A stretch of DNA of 64,000 nt, taken from the NCBI RefSeq assembly GCF_019392245.1, contig NZ_JAHXRL010000001.1:248001-312000 (forward strand), written 5' to 3'. The position numbers and the translations under genes were made by a program. Of the stretch, positions 56,581 to 64,000 are shown in pieces. The notes below the pieces were generated by a model that searched no databases, was not told the origin of the DNA, and worked only from the letters and a program-made list of their open reading frames with translations. The stretch's first letter is position 1. Every line of letters starts with the position of its first letter. This DNA is from Sulfitobacter sp. CW3 (GTDB lineage: Bacteria > Pseudomonadota > Alphaproteobacteria > Rhodobacterales > Rhodobacteraceae).

Positions 56581-57054
56581 TCAACTGGCCTCGAACCGGC
56601 CCGACTTGCCGCCGTCTTTGAGCAGGACGCGCAGGCCGCCGATTTCCATGGCTTTGTCCACCGCTTTGGCCATGTCATAGACGGTCAGTGCGGTGACGGA
56701 TGCGGCTGTAAGGGCTTCCATTTCGACACCGGTTTGGCCGGTGGTTTTTACGGTCGCCTCAATCCGGATGCCGGGCAGGTCGGGGTCGGGTGTCAGTTCG
56801 ACCGACACTTTGGTGATGGGCAGGGGGTGGCACAGCGGGATCAGGTCGGCAGTGCGCTTGGCAGCCATGATCCCCGCCAGACGCGCAACACCCAGAACAT
56901 CGCCCTTTTTTGCACGCCCTTCGGTAATGATATCAAAGGTTTCGCGCTGCATCTTGATGTGGGTTTCGGCCACTGCGATCCGCGATGTTACAGGTTTATC
57001 CGAGACATCAACCATATGGGCGTCGCCCTTGCCGTCAAAATGCGTAAGGGCCAT
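56581..57054 (-). CDS. moaC: Cyclic pyranopterin monophosphate synthase MoaC
   Basis: Forms cyclic pyranopterin monophosphate in molybdenum cofactor synthesis with MoaA (not in view). The 157-residue product has [19 protein letters not shown], the family's conserved opening, then [17 protein letters not shown] with the active-site His, and [20 protein letters not shown] with the catalytic residues. The ATG at 57054 follows the trpC stop without a gap. Confidence 0.96.
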   Translation of the reverse strand: MALTHFDGKGDAHMVDVSDKPVTSRIAVAETHIKMQRETFDIITEGRAKKGDVLGVARLAGIMAAKRTADLIPLCHPLPITKVSVELTPDPDLPGIRIEATVKTTGQTGVEMEALTAASVTALTVYDMAKAVDKAMEIGGLRVLLKDGGKSGRFEAS

Positions 57055-57867
57055 TTACATGCCTCCGGGGCGCAGCGGATTGGCAAGCAGCGTACGTGTC
57101 GCCGCCTCGACATCGTCTTGCCGCATCAGGCTTTCTCCGATCAGGAAAACCCGCGCGCCGAACTTGGCCATTTCAGACAGGTCATCCGGTGTGTTCAACC
57201 CGGATTCCGACACGATCATCTTATCCATATCAACGTATTTTGACAGGCTGCGGGTGGTATCCAGCGACGTCTCGAAGGTCTTGAGGTTGCGGTTGTTGAT
57301 CCCGATCATCCGACTGGACAGCAGTGCCGCGCGGTCAAGCTCGGCTTTGTCATGAACTTCGATCAGCGCATCCATGCCCCATTCGGCGGCGGCGGCTTCA
57401 AGCTCTAGCGCCTGCGCGTCACTGACGGATGCCATGATGATCAAAATACAATCGGCCCCAAGGGCGCGTGCTTCGGCCACCTGATAGGTGTCGTACATGA
57501 AATCTTTACGCAGGACGGGCAGGCTGCAAGCCTCGCGGGCGGCGACCAGATATTCCTTGGCCCCTTGAAAGCTGGGGGTGTCCGTCAAAACAGACAGACA
57601 TGTCGCCCCGCCCGCAGCATAGGCGGCTGCCAGTGCGGCTGGGTCAAAATCGGGGCGGATCAAACCTTTGGAAGGGCTGGCTTTCTTGATCTCGGCGATC
57701 AGGCCGTAGCCTTCGCGGGCGGCGTCAAACAGCGCGTCGGCAAAGGGGCGCACGGTGGATGCGGCGCGGGCGTCTGCCTCGACGGCCTCAAGCGGTTTTG
57801 CGGCTTTGTCGGTGGCGATCTCTTCCAGTTTATAGGCTTTGATCTTGTCTAGGATGGTATCTGTCAT
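57055..57867 (-). CDS. trpC: Indole-3-glycerol phosphate synthase
   Basis: Fourth step of tryptophan synthesis, closing the indole ring. The 270-residue product opens with [38 protein letters not shown] carries the catalytic Lys and the substrate-binding region, [21 protein letters not shown] the second Lys, and [10 protein letters not shown] the family motif. It is a stand-alone TrpC without fused TrpF. The start overlaps the ung stop by 4 bases. Confidence 0.96.
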   Translation of the reverse strand: MTDTILDKIKAYKLEEIATDKAAKPLEAVEADARAASTVRPFADALFDAAREGYGLIAEIKKASPSKGLIRPDFDPAALAAAYAAGGATCLSVLTDTPSFQGAKEYLVAAREACSLPVLRKDFMYDTYQVAEARALGADCILIIMASVSDAQALELEAAAAEWGMDALIEVHDKAELDRAALLSSRMIGINNRNLKTFETSLDTTRSLSKYVDMDKMIVSESGLNTPDDLSEMAKFGARVFLIGESLMRQDDVEAATRTLLANPLRPGGM

Positions 57868-58526
57868 GATGTCTCCGGGGTTGCCCAGTTTATGGCGGTT
57901 TGCCCTTGGGCCTGCAACCAGTCATTGCTGCGCGAAAAGGGGTGCGAGCCGAAAAAGCCGCGCCGCGCGGACAGGGGTGACGGGTGTGCTGTTTCGATTT
58001 TGAGGTTTGCCTGCGGGTCGACGTCTTTGCCGACTTTCTGCGCATGCGCGCCCCACAGCAAATACACGCGGGGGCGATCAGACAGGCGGCGCAGGATTTG
58101 CGCGGTCAAGATTTGCCACCCCAGTTTCGCATGTGCGCCCGCAGCGCCAGCGGGCACGGTCAACGTGGTGTTGAGCAATAATACCCCCTGTTGTGCCCAA
58201 AAACGCAGGTCGGCATTGGCTGGGGCGGTTCCGATATCTTCGCGCATCTCTTTGAAGATATTGGATAAAGATCGGGGGAACGGGCGGGTGTCAGCCTCGG
58301 CCGAAAAAGCCAGCCCATGGGCGTGGCCGGGCGTGGGATAGGGGTCTTGGCCCAAGATAACGACACGCACATCATCGGGCCGGGTCTGTTGCAAGGCCGC
58401 AAATACCTGATGACGGGGGGGCAGGATCACCCGTTCGTCTTGCGCCAATGCGGTTTCGATCGCGGGCAGGGTATCGTCGAAAAACGGCAGATCGCGCCAT
58501 GCGCCAAGGGCGGACAGGTCGAACAT
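57864..58526 (-). CDS. ung: Uracil-DNA glycosylase
   Basis: Removes uracil from DNA to start base-excision repair. The 220-residue product is a family-1 enzyme: the water-activating Asp is in [20 protein letters not shown], and the second motif is [14 protein letters not shown]. The ATG at 58526 lies within the trpD stop (TGATG, 1-base overlap), and its own stop overlaps trpC by 4 bases, so it is locked between two trp genes by overlapping codons. Confidence 0.95.
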   Translation of the reverse strand: MFDLSALGAWRDLPFFDDTLPAIETALAQDERVILPPRHQVFAALQQTRPDDVRVVILGQDPYPTPGHAHGLAFSAEADTRPFPRSLSNIFKEMREDIGTAPANADLRFWAQQGVLLLNTTLTVPAGAAGAHAKLGWQILTAQILRRLSDRPRVYLLWGAHAQKVGKDVDPQANLKIETAHPSPLSARRGFFGSHPFSRSNDWLQAQGQTAINWATPETS

Positions 58527-59545
58527 CAACCGGCGTTCGAAATGCGGGCCACTTGGGTGATCTTATCGCGGGCAGCCCCACTGTCGATGCTGGTGCGGGC
58601 CATTTCAACGCCCGCCTTCAGATCGGGGGCCGCGTCTGCAACAACCAAAGCAGCGGCAGCGTTCAGCAACACGGCATCGCGGTAGGCAGAGGGTGCGCCG
58701 TCAAGCAAGGCATTGAACGCAATCGCGTTTTCTTCGGGTGTGCCGCCAACGATGTCTTCGAACGGATGCACGGGCAGGCCTGCGTCTTCTGGCGTGATCT
58801 CGAATTCGGTGATCGTGCCGTCGGGGTTCAGGGCAGCGACCCAGCTTACGCCCGTGATCGTCAATTCGTCGGTGCCGTCCGACCCATGGACCAGCCATGC
58901 TTTCTCGGACCCCAAAGCACCAAGGGTTTCGGCCATGGGCCGGATCAGATCGCGGCGATATGCGCCGGTCAATTGGCGTTTCACGCTGGCGGGGTTTGTC
59001 AGCGGGCCAAGGATGTTGAATATCGTGCGGGTGCCCAGTTCTGACCGGGTTGGCATCACATGCGCGATGGCCGGATGGTGCATGGGGGCCATCATAAAGC
59101 CGATACCGGCCTCGTTCAGGCAAGCCTCAACCACTTTCGGGCCTACCATTACTTTTAGGCCCATTTGCGTTAAGGCATCCGCGGCACCGGATTTGGACGA
59201 CAGGTTGCGGTTGCCATGTTTGGCCACAACAACGCCAGCCCCTGCCACCACAAAGGCGGTCGCGGTTGAAATGTTCAATGTCCCTTTGCCGTCACCGCCG
59301 GTGCCGACGATGTCTATCGCGCCCGCAGGTGCCACGACCGGGTTGCATTTTGCGCGCATCACATGGGCGGCGGCTGCGTATTCGTCAACCGTTTCACCGC
59401 GCGTGCGCAGGGCCATCAGAAAGCCGCCGATCTGGCTTGGGGTTGCTTCGCCGTCGAACAAAATGCCAAAGGCTTCTTCGGCCTGATCACGGGTCAGGGG
59501 GCCATTCGCCGCAGCATCAATCAACGGTTTGAGACGTTCGCTCAT
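58526..59545 (-). CDS. trpD: Anthranilate phosphoribosyltransferase
   Basis: Second step of tryptophan synthesis, adding phosphoribose from PRPP to anthranilate. The 339-residue product has the PRPP-binding glycine loop [18 protein letters not shown] (about residues 79-96), [17 protein letters not shown], and [17 protein letters not shown], all family hallmarks. The start overlaps trpG by 4 bases. Confidence 0.97.
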   Translation of the reverse strand: MSERLKPLIDAAANGPLTRDQAEEAFGILFDGEATPSQIGGFLMALRTRGETVDEYAAAAHVMRAKCNPVVAPAGAIDIVGTGGDGKGTLNISTATAFVVAGAGVVVAKHGNRNLSSKSGAADALTQMGLKVMVGPKVVEACLNEAGIGFMMAPMHHPAIAHVMPTRSELGTRTIFNILGPLTNPASVKRQLTGAYRRDLIRPMAETLGALGSEKAWLVHGSDGTDELTITGVSWVAALNPDGTITEFEITPEDAGLPVHPFEDIVGGTPEENAIAFNALLDGAPSAYRDAVLLNAAAALVVADAAPDLKAGVEMARTSIDSGAARDKITQVARISNAG

Positions 59546-60123
59546 GCGGGCACCTTTACGAGATCAAGAAAGTTTTGAAGCATTTTATGGCCATGCTCTG
59601 AGCGGATCGATTCAGGGTGAAACTGGACGCCGTGCATGGGGAGTTCGCGGTGTTGCAGACCCATGATTGTCCCGTCTTCAAGCTCGGCTGTGATTTCCAG
59701 ACAATCGGGCAATGTCGCCCGTTCTACCACCAGTGAATGATAGCGTGTCGCCGCAAAGGGCGAGGGCAGGCCGGCAAACACGCCTTTGCCCGTGTGGTGC
59801 ATTTGCCCCATCTTGCCGTGCACAATGTCATCGGCGCGCACGACCTTGCCGCCGAACGCTTGGCCCAACGTCTGGTGCCCCAAACACACCCCGAACAACG
59901 GGATGCCAGCGCCTGCGGCGGCTTTGGTTAGCGACAAACAGATGCCGGCCTGATCTGGGTCACAGGGGCCGGGCGACAGGATAATACCCGCCGGGTTCAG
60001 CGCCATTGCGTCTTGAACCGAAATGGCATCATTTCGCCGAATATCGACCTCGGCCCCTAAATCGCCTAGATAATGCACCAAATTGTAGGTGAAGCTGTCG
60101 TAGTTATCTATCAGTAGCAGCAT
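59542..60123 (-). CDS. trpG: Anthranilate synthase glutaminase component TrpG
   Basis: Supplies ammonia to TrpE. The 193-residue product is a class-I glutaminase with the nucleophile Cys in [16 protein letters not shown] (about residue 84) and the His-Glu pair in [24 protein letters not shown] marks the anthranilate-synthase subgroup. The ATG at 60123 ([11 protein letters not shown]) is the typical start. trpE is separated from it by two other genes. Confidence 0.97.
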   Translation of the reverse strand: MLLLIDNYDSFTYNLVHYLGDLGAEVDIRRNDAISVQDAMALNPAGIILSPGPCDPDQAGICLSLTKAAAGAGIPLFGVCLGHQTLGQAFGGKVVRADDIVHGKMGQMHHTGKGVFAGLPSPFAATRYHSLVVERATLPDCLEITAELEDGTIMGLQHRELPMHGVQFHPESIRSEHGHKMLQNFLDLVKVPA

Positions 60124-60284
60124 AAGGCAATTCTTTGTATTCAGGCGGGGTTTAGGGCTAGAGGAATGCCGCGAAACCACAGTACAATGTTCGCCAATAC
60201 ATGTTCAGGCTTAAGAGCCATCGTCAAGGGTGCCAGGTCCGTGCAAGGGCCAATGCAAGAACAAATAGCAGGAGTATTTCAGGC

Positions 60285-61847
60285 ATGATACGCGGATTTC
60301 TAGGGGGTGTCTTGATTGGTGGCGCGTTCAGCGTTGTCTTGGTTGGTGTCGTGTCGTTTTTCGTACCAATCAGCACTGCGCCTGAAATTACCGATGCGGG
60401 CCCCCTCGAAATTGACGCGGCCGACCCTGCGGGCGTTGTCGCAGTCCTGCCGGAAATGGATGATCCGCAGCCCGTGGCAGAGCCTGTCGTGGCGATGGCC
60501 CCACCCGAGGCGGACGGTCTGGACGATGTGGCAAGCGAAATGGCGACGGCCCCGCTGACACCGCCCGAAATGGTTCAAGCGGTCGAGGCACCTGCACCTG
60601 CTGCCGAGAGCACAGTGCCCGAGATTTCCAGCGATGATCCGGTTTTGCCAAATCCGATGGCCTTGGCCCCGATGGAACCGCAAGCCCCTGATGCTGTGGA
60701 TGTCGAGACCCAAACCGCTGACCCAATTGCGGTGGTGCCAACGGAAGTGGAGACAGTGGAAGTTGAGGCGGCGGACGTTGAGGCGGAAGTAGCTACGATC
60801 GAGGAACCTGCTACGGAAGAAGCCGAGATCGAAGAAACCGTCGCTGGAACCCCGGTGATGCCTGATGCGCCTGTCGCCGCTGAAGTGACCCCCGAGACCG
60901 AACCAACCATCGCCCCCATTCCACTGCCCGAGATTAAAACGATTGTTGTCGAGGCCGAGGATGCCCCCGTAGCGGACCCCGAGACGCGCCCGGCCTATAG
61001 CGCATTACCCACGGTGCCGCCGATTACGGGAACGCCGATTACGGGAACGCCGGATGCGGGCATGCCGGAAACCGGGGCGGACGTCACCGTGAACCGGTTG
61101 CCGACTGCAAATTCGGGGGATCAACCGCAGGCGGATGCAGGCCCCCAGCCAACAGTCCGCCCGGTTGAGATGTATGCCCAAGCATTTGTAAACGAAGACC
61201 AAAAACCGTTGATGAGCATATTGTTGATTGATCAGGGTAGCGATCTTGAGGGCGGCGAAGTTGGCATCGCGGCTTTGCGCAGCTTTCCATATCCGATCAG
61301 TTTTGCCGTTGATGTTTCCCTGCCAGACGCCGCCGAACGGATGGAGATTTACCGCGCCGAAGGGTTCGAGGTCTTGGCGATGGTTGACCTGCCCGAGGGC
61401 GCAGAGCCGTCAGACGCCGAGACGACCTTGGCCGTTGCGTTCCAGCGGATGCCGCAGGTGGTCGGTGTCTTGGAAGGGGTGGGCGCAGGCTTGCAGCCTA
61501 ACCGCGATGTCGCGGATCAGGTCACCGAGATTTTGGCCCAAGGCGGGTACGGGTTGGTCAGCCAGGACAAAGGGTTGAACACCATGCCAAAGCTGGCGGT
61601 CAAAGAAGGCGTGCCCGCATCTCCGATTTTTCGTGACTTTGACAGCAAAGATCAGACACCCACCGTGATCCGCCGCTTTTTGGACCAAGCCGCGTTCAAG
61701 GCAGGGATCGAAGGATCGGTGATCATGCTGGGCCGGATGCGGCCCGAGACAATCTCGGCATTGTTGGTTTGGGGCTTGCAAGACCGTGCGAGCCAAGTCG
61801 CTTTGGCCCCGATTTCGGCGGTATTGCTGGCCGCAAGCGGCGAATAA
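60285..61847 (+). CDS. Divergent polysaccharide deacetylase family protein (YibQ-like)
   Basis: A 520-residue envelope protein. One N-terminal membrane segment (FLGGVLIGGAFSVVLVGVVSFF) is followed by a long acidic, Pro/Val/Ala/Glu-rich linker (about residues 30-290) and a C-terminal divergent polysaccharide-deacetylase domain (about 320-515; SILLIDQGSDLEGGEVGIAA, GLVSQDKGLNTM). The linker contains a short tandem repeat. The ATG at 60285 follows aggag; upstream in-frame codons lack a ribosome site. Plus strand, between trpG and the minus-strand aspartoacylase-like gene. Enzymatic activity unproven. Confidence 0.82.
   Translation: MIRGFLGGVLIGGAFSVVLVGVVSFFVPISTAPEITDAGPLEIDAADPAGVVAVLPEMDDPQPVAEPVVAMAPPEADGLDDVASEMATAPLTPPEMVQAVEAPAPAAESTVPEISSDDPVLPNPMALAPMEPQAPDAVDVETQTADPIAVVPTEVETVEVEAADVEAEVATIEEPATEEAEIEETVAGTPVMPDAPVAAEVTPETEPTIAPIPLPEIKTIVVEAEDAPVADPETRPAYSALPTVPPITGTPITGTPDAGMPETGADVTVNRLPTANSGDQPQADAGPQPTVRPVEMYAQAFVNEDQKPLMSILLIDQGSDLEGGEVGIAALRSFPYPISFAVDVSLPDAAERMEIYRAEGFEVLAMVDLPEGAEPSDAETTLAVAFQRMPQVVGVLEGVGAGLQPNRDVADQVTEILAQGGYGLVSQDKGLNTMPKLAVKEGVPASPIFRDFDSKDQTPTVIRRFLDQAAFKAGIEGSVIMLGRMRPETISALLVWGLQDRASQVALAPISAVLLAASGE
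61022..61051 (+). repeat. Tandem 15-bp repeat in the YibQ linker
   Basis: Two identical copies of GATTACGGGAACGCC in frame, encoding ITGTP twice within the low-complexity linker. Such a repeat could change length by slippage without frameshift. Confidence 0.9.
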
Positions 61848-61849
61848 CG

Positions 61850-62890
61850 CTAGATAATTTCGTCTTCGTCGAACAGCGGGTCGCTTTCCAACTGGGTAAT
61901 CATATCCTCGACCGTGTCGACGACGGCGCGGGGCATCAGCTTGGCAAGATGAAAAACCGCGTCACCCTCGTTGACCACGGGCAGGATCGCGCGGCCGATC
62001 AGGATGCCGTCAAAGGGCGCTAGGATGTCTTCCTCGGTCTTGCCAAAGGGGTCGGATACCGTGGCAAGGGCATCGCCTGCCTTGACGGTTTCCCCCTCGG
62101 CACGAAAGGTGCGCAGCAGCCCGCCCACAGGCGCGCGCAGCCATGTGGAACTGGAGCAGACATGCGATTGACGGCGCGACGGGGCGATGCCCTTGGCGGG
62201 CAACATGTCTTCGGCGCGCATCACACGCAAAATACCCGCAACACCGGCACGCACGGCCATTTCGTCAAACCGCAACCCTTCGCCCGCCTCGTAGAGCAAC
62301 ACGGGCGTGCCCATGGCCGACGCAACGGCGCGCAACGATCCGTCACGCAAGGGCGATGTCAGCACCACAGGGGCCGCAAAGTTGATCGCCATGCGCCGTG
62401 TGATCGGATCAGACGGGGAAATGCGTACCTGTGGCAGGTTGGTGCGGTGGATCGCTGCGGAATGCAGGTCGATCCCGAAATCACAACGCAGCACCACCTC
62501 GTTAAGGAAAATATGCGCCAGCCGTGATCCCAGCGACCCGGACGGGTGGCCCGGAAAGCAGCGGTTCAGATCGCGGCGGTCTGGCAGATAGCGTGAACGG
62601 TTTAGAAACCCGAACGAATTGACCACGGGGATCACCAACAACGTCCCCCGCAAGGACTTGAGCTGGGGCGTCCGCAGCAGCCGGCGCACGATTTCGACCC
62701 CGATCAATTCATCCCCATGCACGGCTGCACTGACAAACATGGTGGGGCCGGGCCGTTTGCCATGGATGACTTCAAGCGACAGGCCAACAGGCGTGTGATC
62801 GGGCAGGATTGAGATGGGTAGATCAACTTGGGCACGGGTGCCGGAGGCAACCTTTTGACCTGCGATTTCAAAAGGGTCACGGTTCGGCAT
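61850..62890 (-). CDS. Succinylglutamate desuccinylase/aspartoacylase-like zinc hydrolase
   Basis: A 346-residue M14-like metallo-amidohydrolase. The zinc ligands are expected in SAAVHGDELIGVEIVRRL (HxxE, about residue 60) and in FGIDLHSAAIHR (second His); NRCFPGHPSGSLGSRLAH is a family block. The C-terminal ~100 residues form a biotinyl-like beta domain (PVGGLLRTFRAEGETVKAG). It starts 2 bases after the trpE stop, suggesting co-transcription. The substrate is not known. Confidence 0.86.
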   Translation of the reverse strand: MPNRDPFEIAGQKVASGTRAQVDLPISILPDHTPVGLSLEVIHGKRPGPTMFVSAAVHGDELIGVEIVRRLLRTPQLKSLRGTLLVIPVVNSFGFLNRSRYLPDRRDLNRCFPGHPSGSLGSRLAHIFLNEVVLRCDFGIDLHSAAIHRTNLPQVRISPSDPITRRMAINFAAPVVLTSPLRDGSLRAVASAMGTPVLLYEAGEGLRFDEMAVRAGVAGILRVMRAEDMLPAKGIAPSRRQSHVCSSSTWLRAPVGGLLRTFRAEGETVKAGDALATVSDPFGKTEEDILAPFDGILIGRAILPVVNEGDAVFHLAKLMPRAVVDTVEDMITQLESDPLFDEDEII

Positions 62891-62892
62891 TG

Positions 62893-64000
62893 TTAGCTGT
62901 TGCCCTGTCCCGAGAACCGCGCCGCATCGGCAGCCGCACGGCGGATTGCGTCGGATTTATGCACGGTTTCCATATACTCCGCCTCGGCGTCGCTGTCATA
63001 GACAACACCGCCGCCGGCCTGAATATATAGGGTTTTATCCTTGATCACGGCGGTACGCAGGGCGATGCACATGTCCATGTCGCCGCCCGCACTGAAATAG
63101 CCGACACCGCCGCCATAAAGCCCGCGTTTTTCCGGCTCCAGCTCGTCGATGATCTCCATCGCGCGGACCTTGGGGGCCCCTGACACGGTGCCCGCAGGCA
63201 TGCCCGCAAAGAACGCATCCAGCGCATCGCGGTCATCGCGCAATTCGCCCACCACGTTGGATACGATATGCATCACGTGGCTATAGCGTTCGACGATGAA
63301 TTCCTCGGTGGGGCGCACGGTGCCGATCTTGGCGACACGGCCCACATCGTTGCGGCCCAGATCCAGCAGCATCAGATGTTCGGCCAGCTCTTTTTCGTCG
63401 GCCAACAGATCGGCCTCAAGGGCGCGGTCTTCCTCTGGGGTGGCACCGCGACGGCGGGTGCCTGCAACCGGGCGAATGGTGATTTCCTTGCCAAAGACCC
63501 GGACAAGGATTTCAGGGCTGGCCCCCACAACATGGAAGTCGCCAAAGTTGAAATAGAACATGAACGGCGACGGGTTGGTGCGGCGCAGGCTGCGGTACAA
63601 GGCGAAAGGCGGTTGCGAGAAACCCTGCGCCCAGCGTTGCGACGGCACCACCTGAAAGATGTCGCCCGCAACGATATAGTCGCGGGCCTTTTCGATGGCG
63701 GATTTATAGCCCTCGCGGGTGAAATTGCTGACCGGGGCAGATTCCTCGTGGGCCTCGCCCAGATCACGGCTGGTGCCGGGCATGGACCGTTCCAGATCGC
63801 GCACAGCGTCCATCACACGTTCGCCCGCTTGCGCATATGCGGCCTTGGCGGATTGGCCGTCGGATACCCATGCGGGCGACACGATTGTGACCTCGCCTTT
63901 GACGCCGTCCAGCACGGCAATCACCGACGGGCGTACCATCATCGCATCGGGCAGGCCCAGCGTATCAGGATTTACATTCGGCAAGTGTTCGACCAGCCGG
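62893..64000 (-). CDS. trpE: Anthranilate synthase component I (TrpE), 5' part beyond window
   Basis: Makes anthranilate from chorismate with ammonia from TrpG. About 369 C-terminal residues are visible, read from the right edge without a stop. The chorismate-binding domain shows DYIVAGDIFQVVPSQRW, RPVAGTRRRGATPEED, LLDLGRNDVGRVAKIG, AGTVSGAPKVRAMEIID and YGGGVGYFSAGGDMD, the usual TrpE series. The N-terminal region with the tryptophan-feedback site is off the window. Downstream, the aspartoacylase-like gene follows after 2 bases. Confidence 0.97.
   Translation of the reverse strand, partial: RLVEHLPNVNPDTLGLPDAMMVRPSVIAVLDGVKGEVTIVSPAWVSDGQSAKAAYAQAGERVMDAVRDLERSMPGTSRDLGEAHEESAPVSNFTREGYKSAIEKARDYIVAGDIFQVVPSQRWAQGFSQPPFALYRSLRRTNPSPFMFYFNFGDFHVVGASPEILVRVFGKEITIRPVAGTRRRGATPEEDRALEADLLADEKELAEHLMLLDLGRNDVGRVAKIGTVRPTEEFIVERYSHVMHIVSNVVGELRDDRDALDAFFAGMPAGTVSGAPKVRAMEIIDELEPEKRGLYGGGVGYFSAGGDMDMCIALRTAVIKDKTLYIQAGGGVVYDSDAEAEYMETVHKSDAIRRAAADAARFSGQGNS

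Noticed and set aside
1..64000. tRNA, rRNA, CRISPR array, integrase, transposase or classical defence island
   Set aside because: None seen in any intergenic gap or frame; the GIY-YIG nuclease is isolated and not part of a recognisable defence operon.

Overview
The window is chromosomal backbone of an alphaproteobacterium, most likely a marine Roseobacter-group member of the Rhodobacteraceae. The basis is the gene order (tatABC / DUF815 ATPase / nlpD-pcm-surE; dnaB-alr-mla-radA-cvpA-purF; argC-ccmE-endolysin-holin-ccmF-ccmH; trpGDC-moaC-moeA-lexA-comEC-gltX-gltA), a GTTC-N7-GTTC LexA box, a Hint-domain protein, and a dispersed TTCGGCGAGGAT intergenic repeat. Base composition is moderately high GC throughout. 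I saw no tRNA, rRNA, CRISPR array, transposase or integrase.

Layout. 1-7.2 kb: release factor RF3 (cut by the left edge), a SnoaL-like protein, a Hint protein, an atypical SDR, a sodium:solute symporter, an ABC ATPase without visible permease, and two tandem Lin0512-family genes. 7.2-14.6 kb: a WYL regulator, the Tat export operon with a DUF815 ATPase, the convergent surE-pcm-nlpD set, an SDR and a DUF1801 protein. 14.6-30.6 kb: a long minus-strand housekeeping run (pyrC, pyrE, dnaB, alr, mlaE, mlaF, pqiA-like, radA, cvpA, purF). It is interrupted by two plus-strand inserts: a secreted hydrolase with a fatty-acid-hydroxylase-like membrane protein, and a ferric-reductase-like protein with a 35-residue membrane peptide. 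30.6-41.9 kb: a MoxR/VWA pair, purL, a candidate small RNA beside an LsrB/VtlR-like LysR regulator, a fused indolepyruvate ferredoxin oxidoreductase, an acyltransferase and murI. 42-48 kb: argC, ccmE, a GTA-type endolysin/holin pair, ccmF, ccmH and an enoyl-CoA hydratase. 48-64 kb: a gene-poor patch, gltA, gltX, comEC, lexA, then moeA, a GIY-YIG/DUF4357 nuclease, moaC, trpC, ung, trpD, trpG, a YibQ-like deacetylase, an aspartoacylase-like protein and trpE (cut by the right edge).

How they work together. Tryptophan synthesis (trpE, G, D, C) and molybdenum cofactor synthesis (moaC, moeA) share one tightly coupled minus-strand run, into which two DNA-processing enzymes (Ung and the GIY-YIG protein) fit with overlapping or adjacent start and stop codons. 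Cytochrome c maturation (ccmE, ccmF, ccmH) surrounds a two-gene lysis cassette that in this order is tied to gene transfer agent release. Outer-membrane lipid transport (MlaE/F) is coupled to alanine racemase.

The most interesting item is at 35.43-35.59 kb. Between purL and an LsrB/VtlR-like LysR gene lies a compact non-coding unit: a LysR-type inverted repeat, a promoter-like pair, an 8-bp hairpin, an exposed CUCCCU stretch, and a strong intrinsic terminator. By position and architecture it looks like a Rhodobacteraceae counterpart of the AbcR (alpha-r15) small RNAs that sit beside lsrB/vtlR in Rhizobiales.
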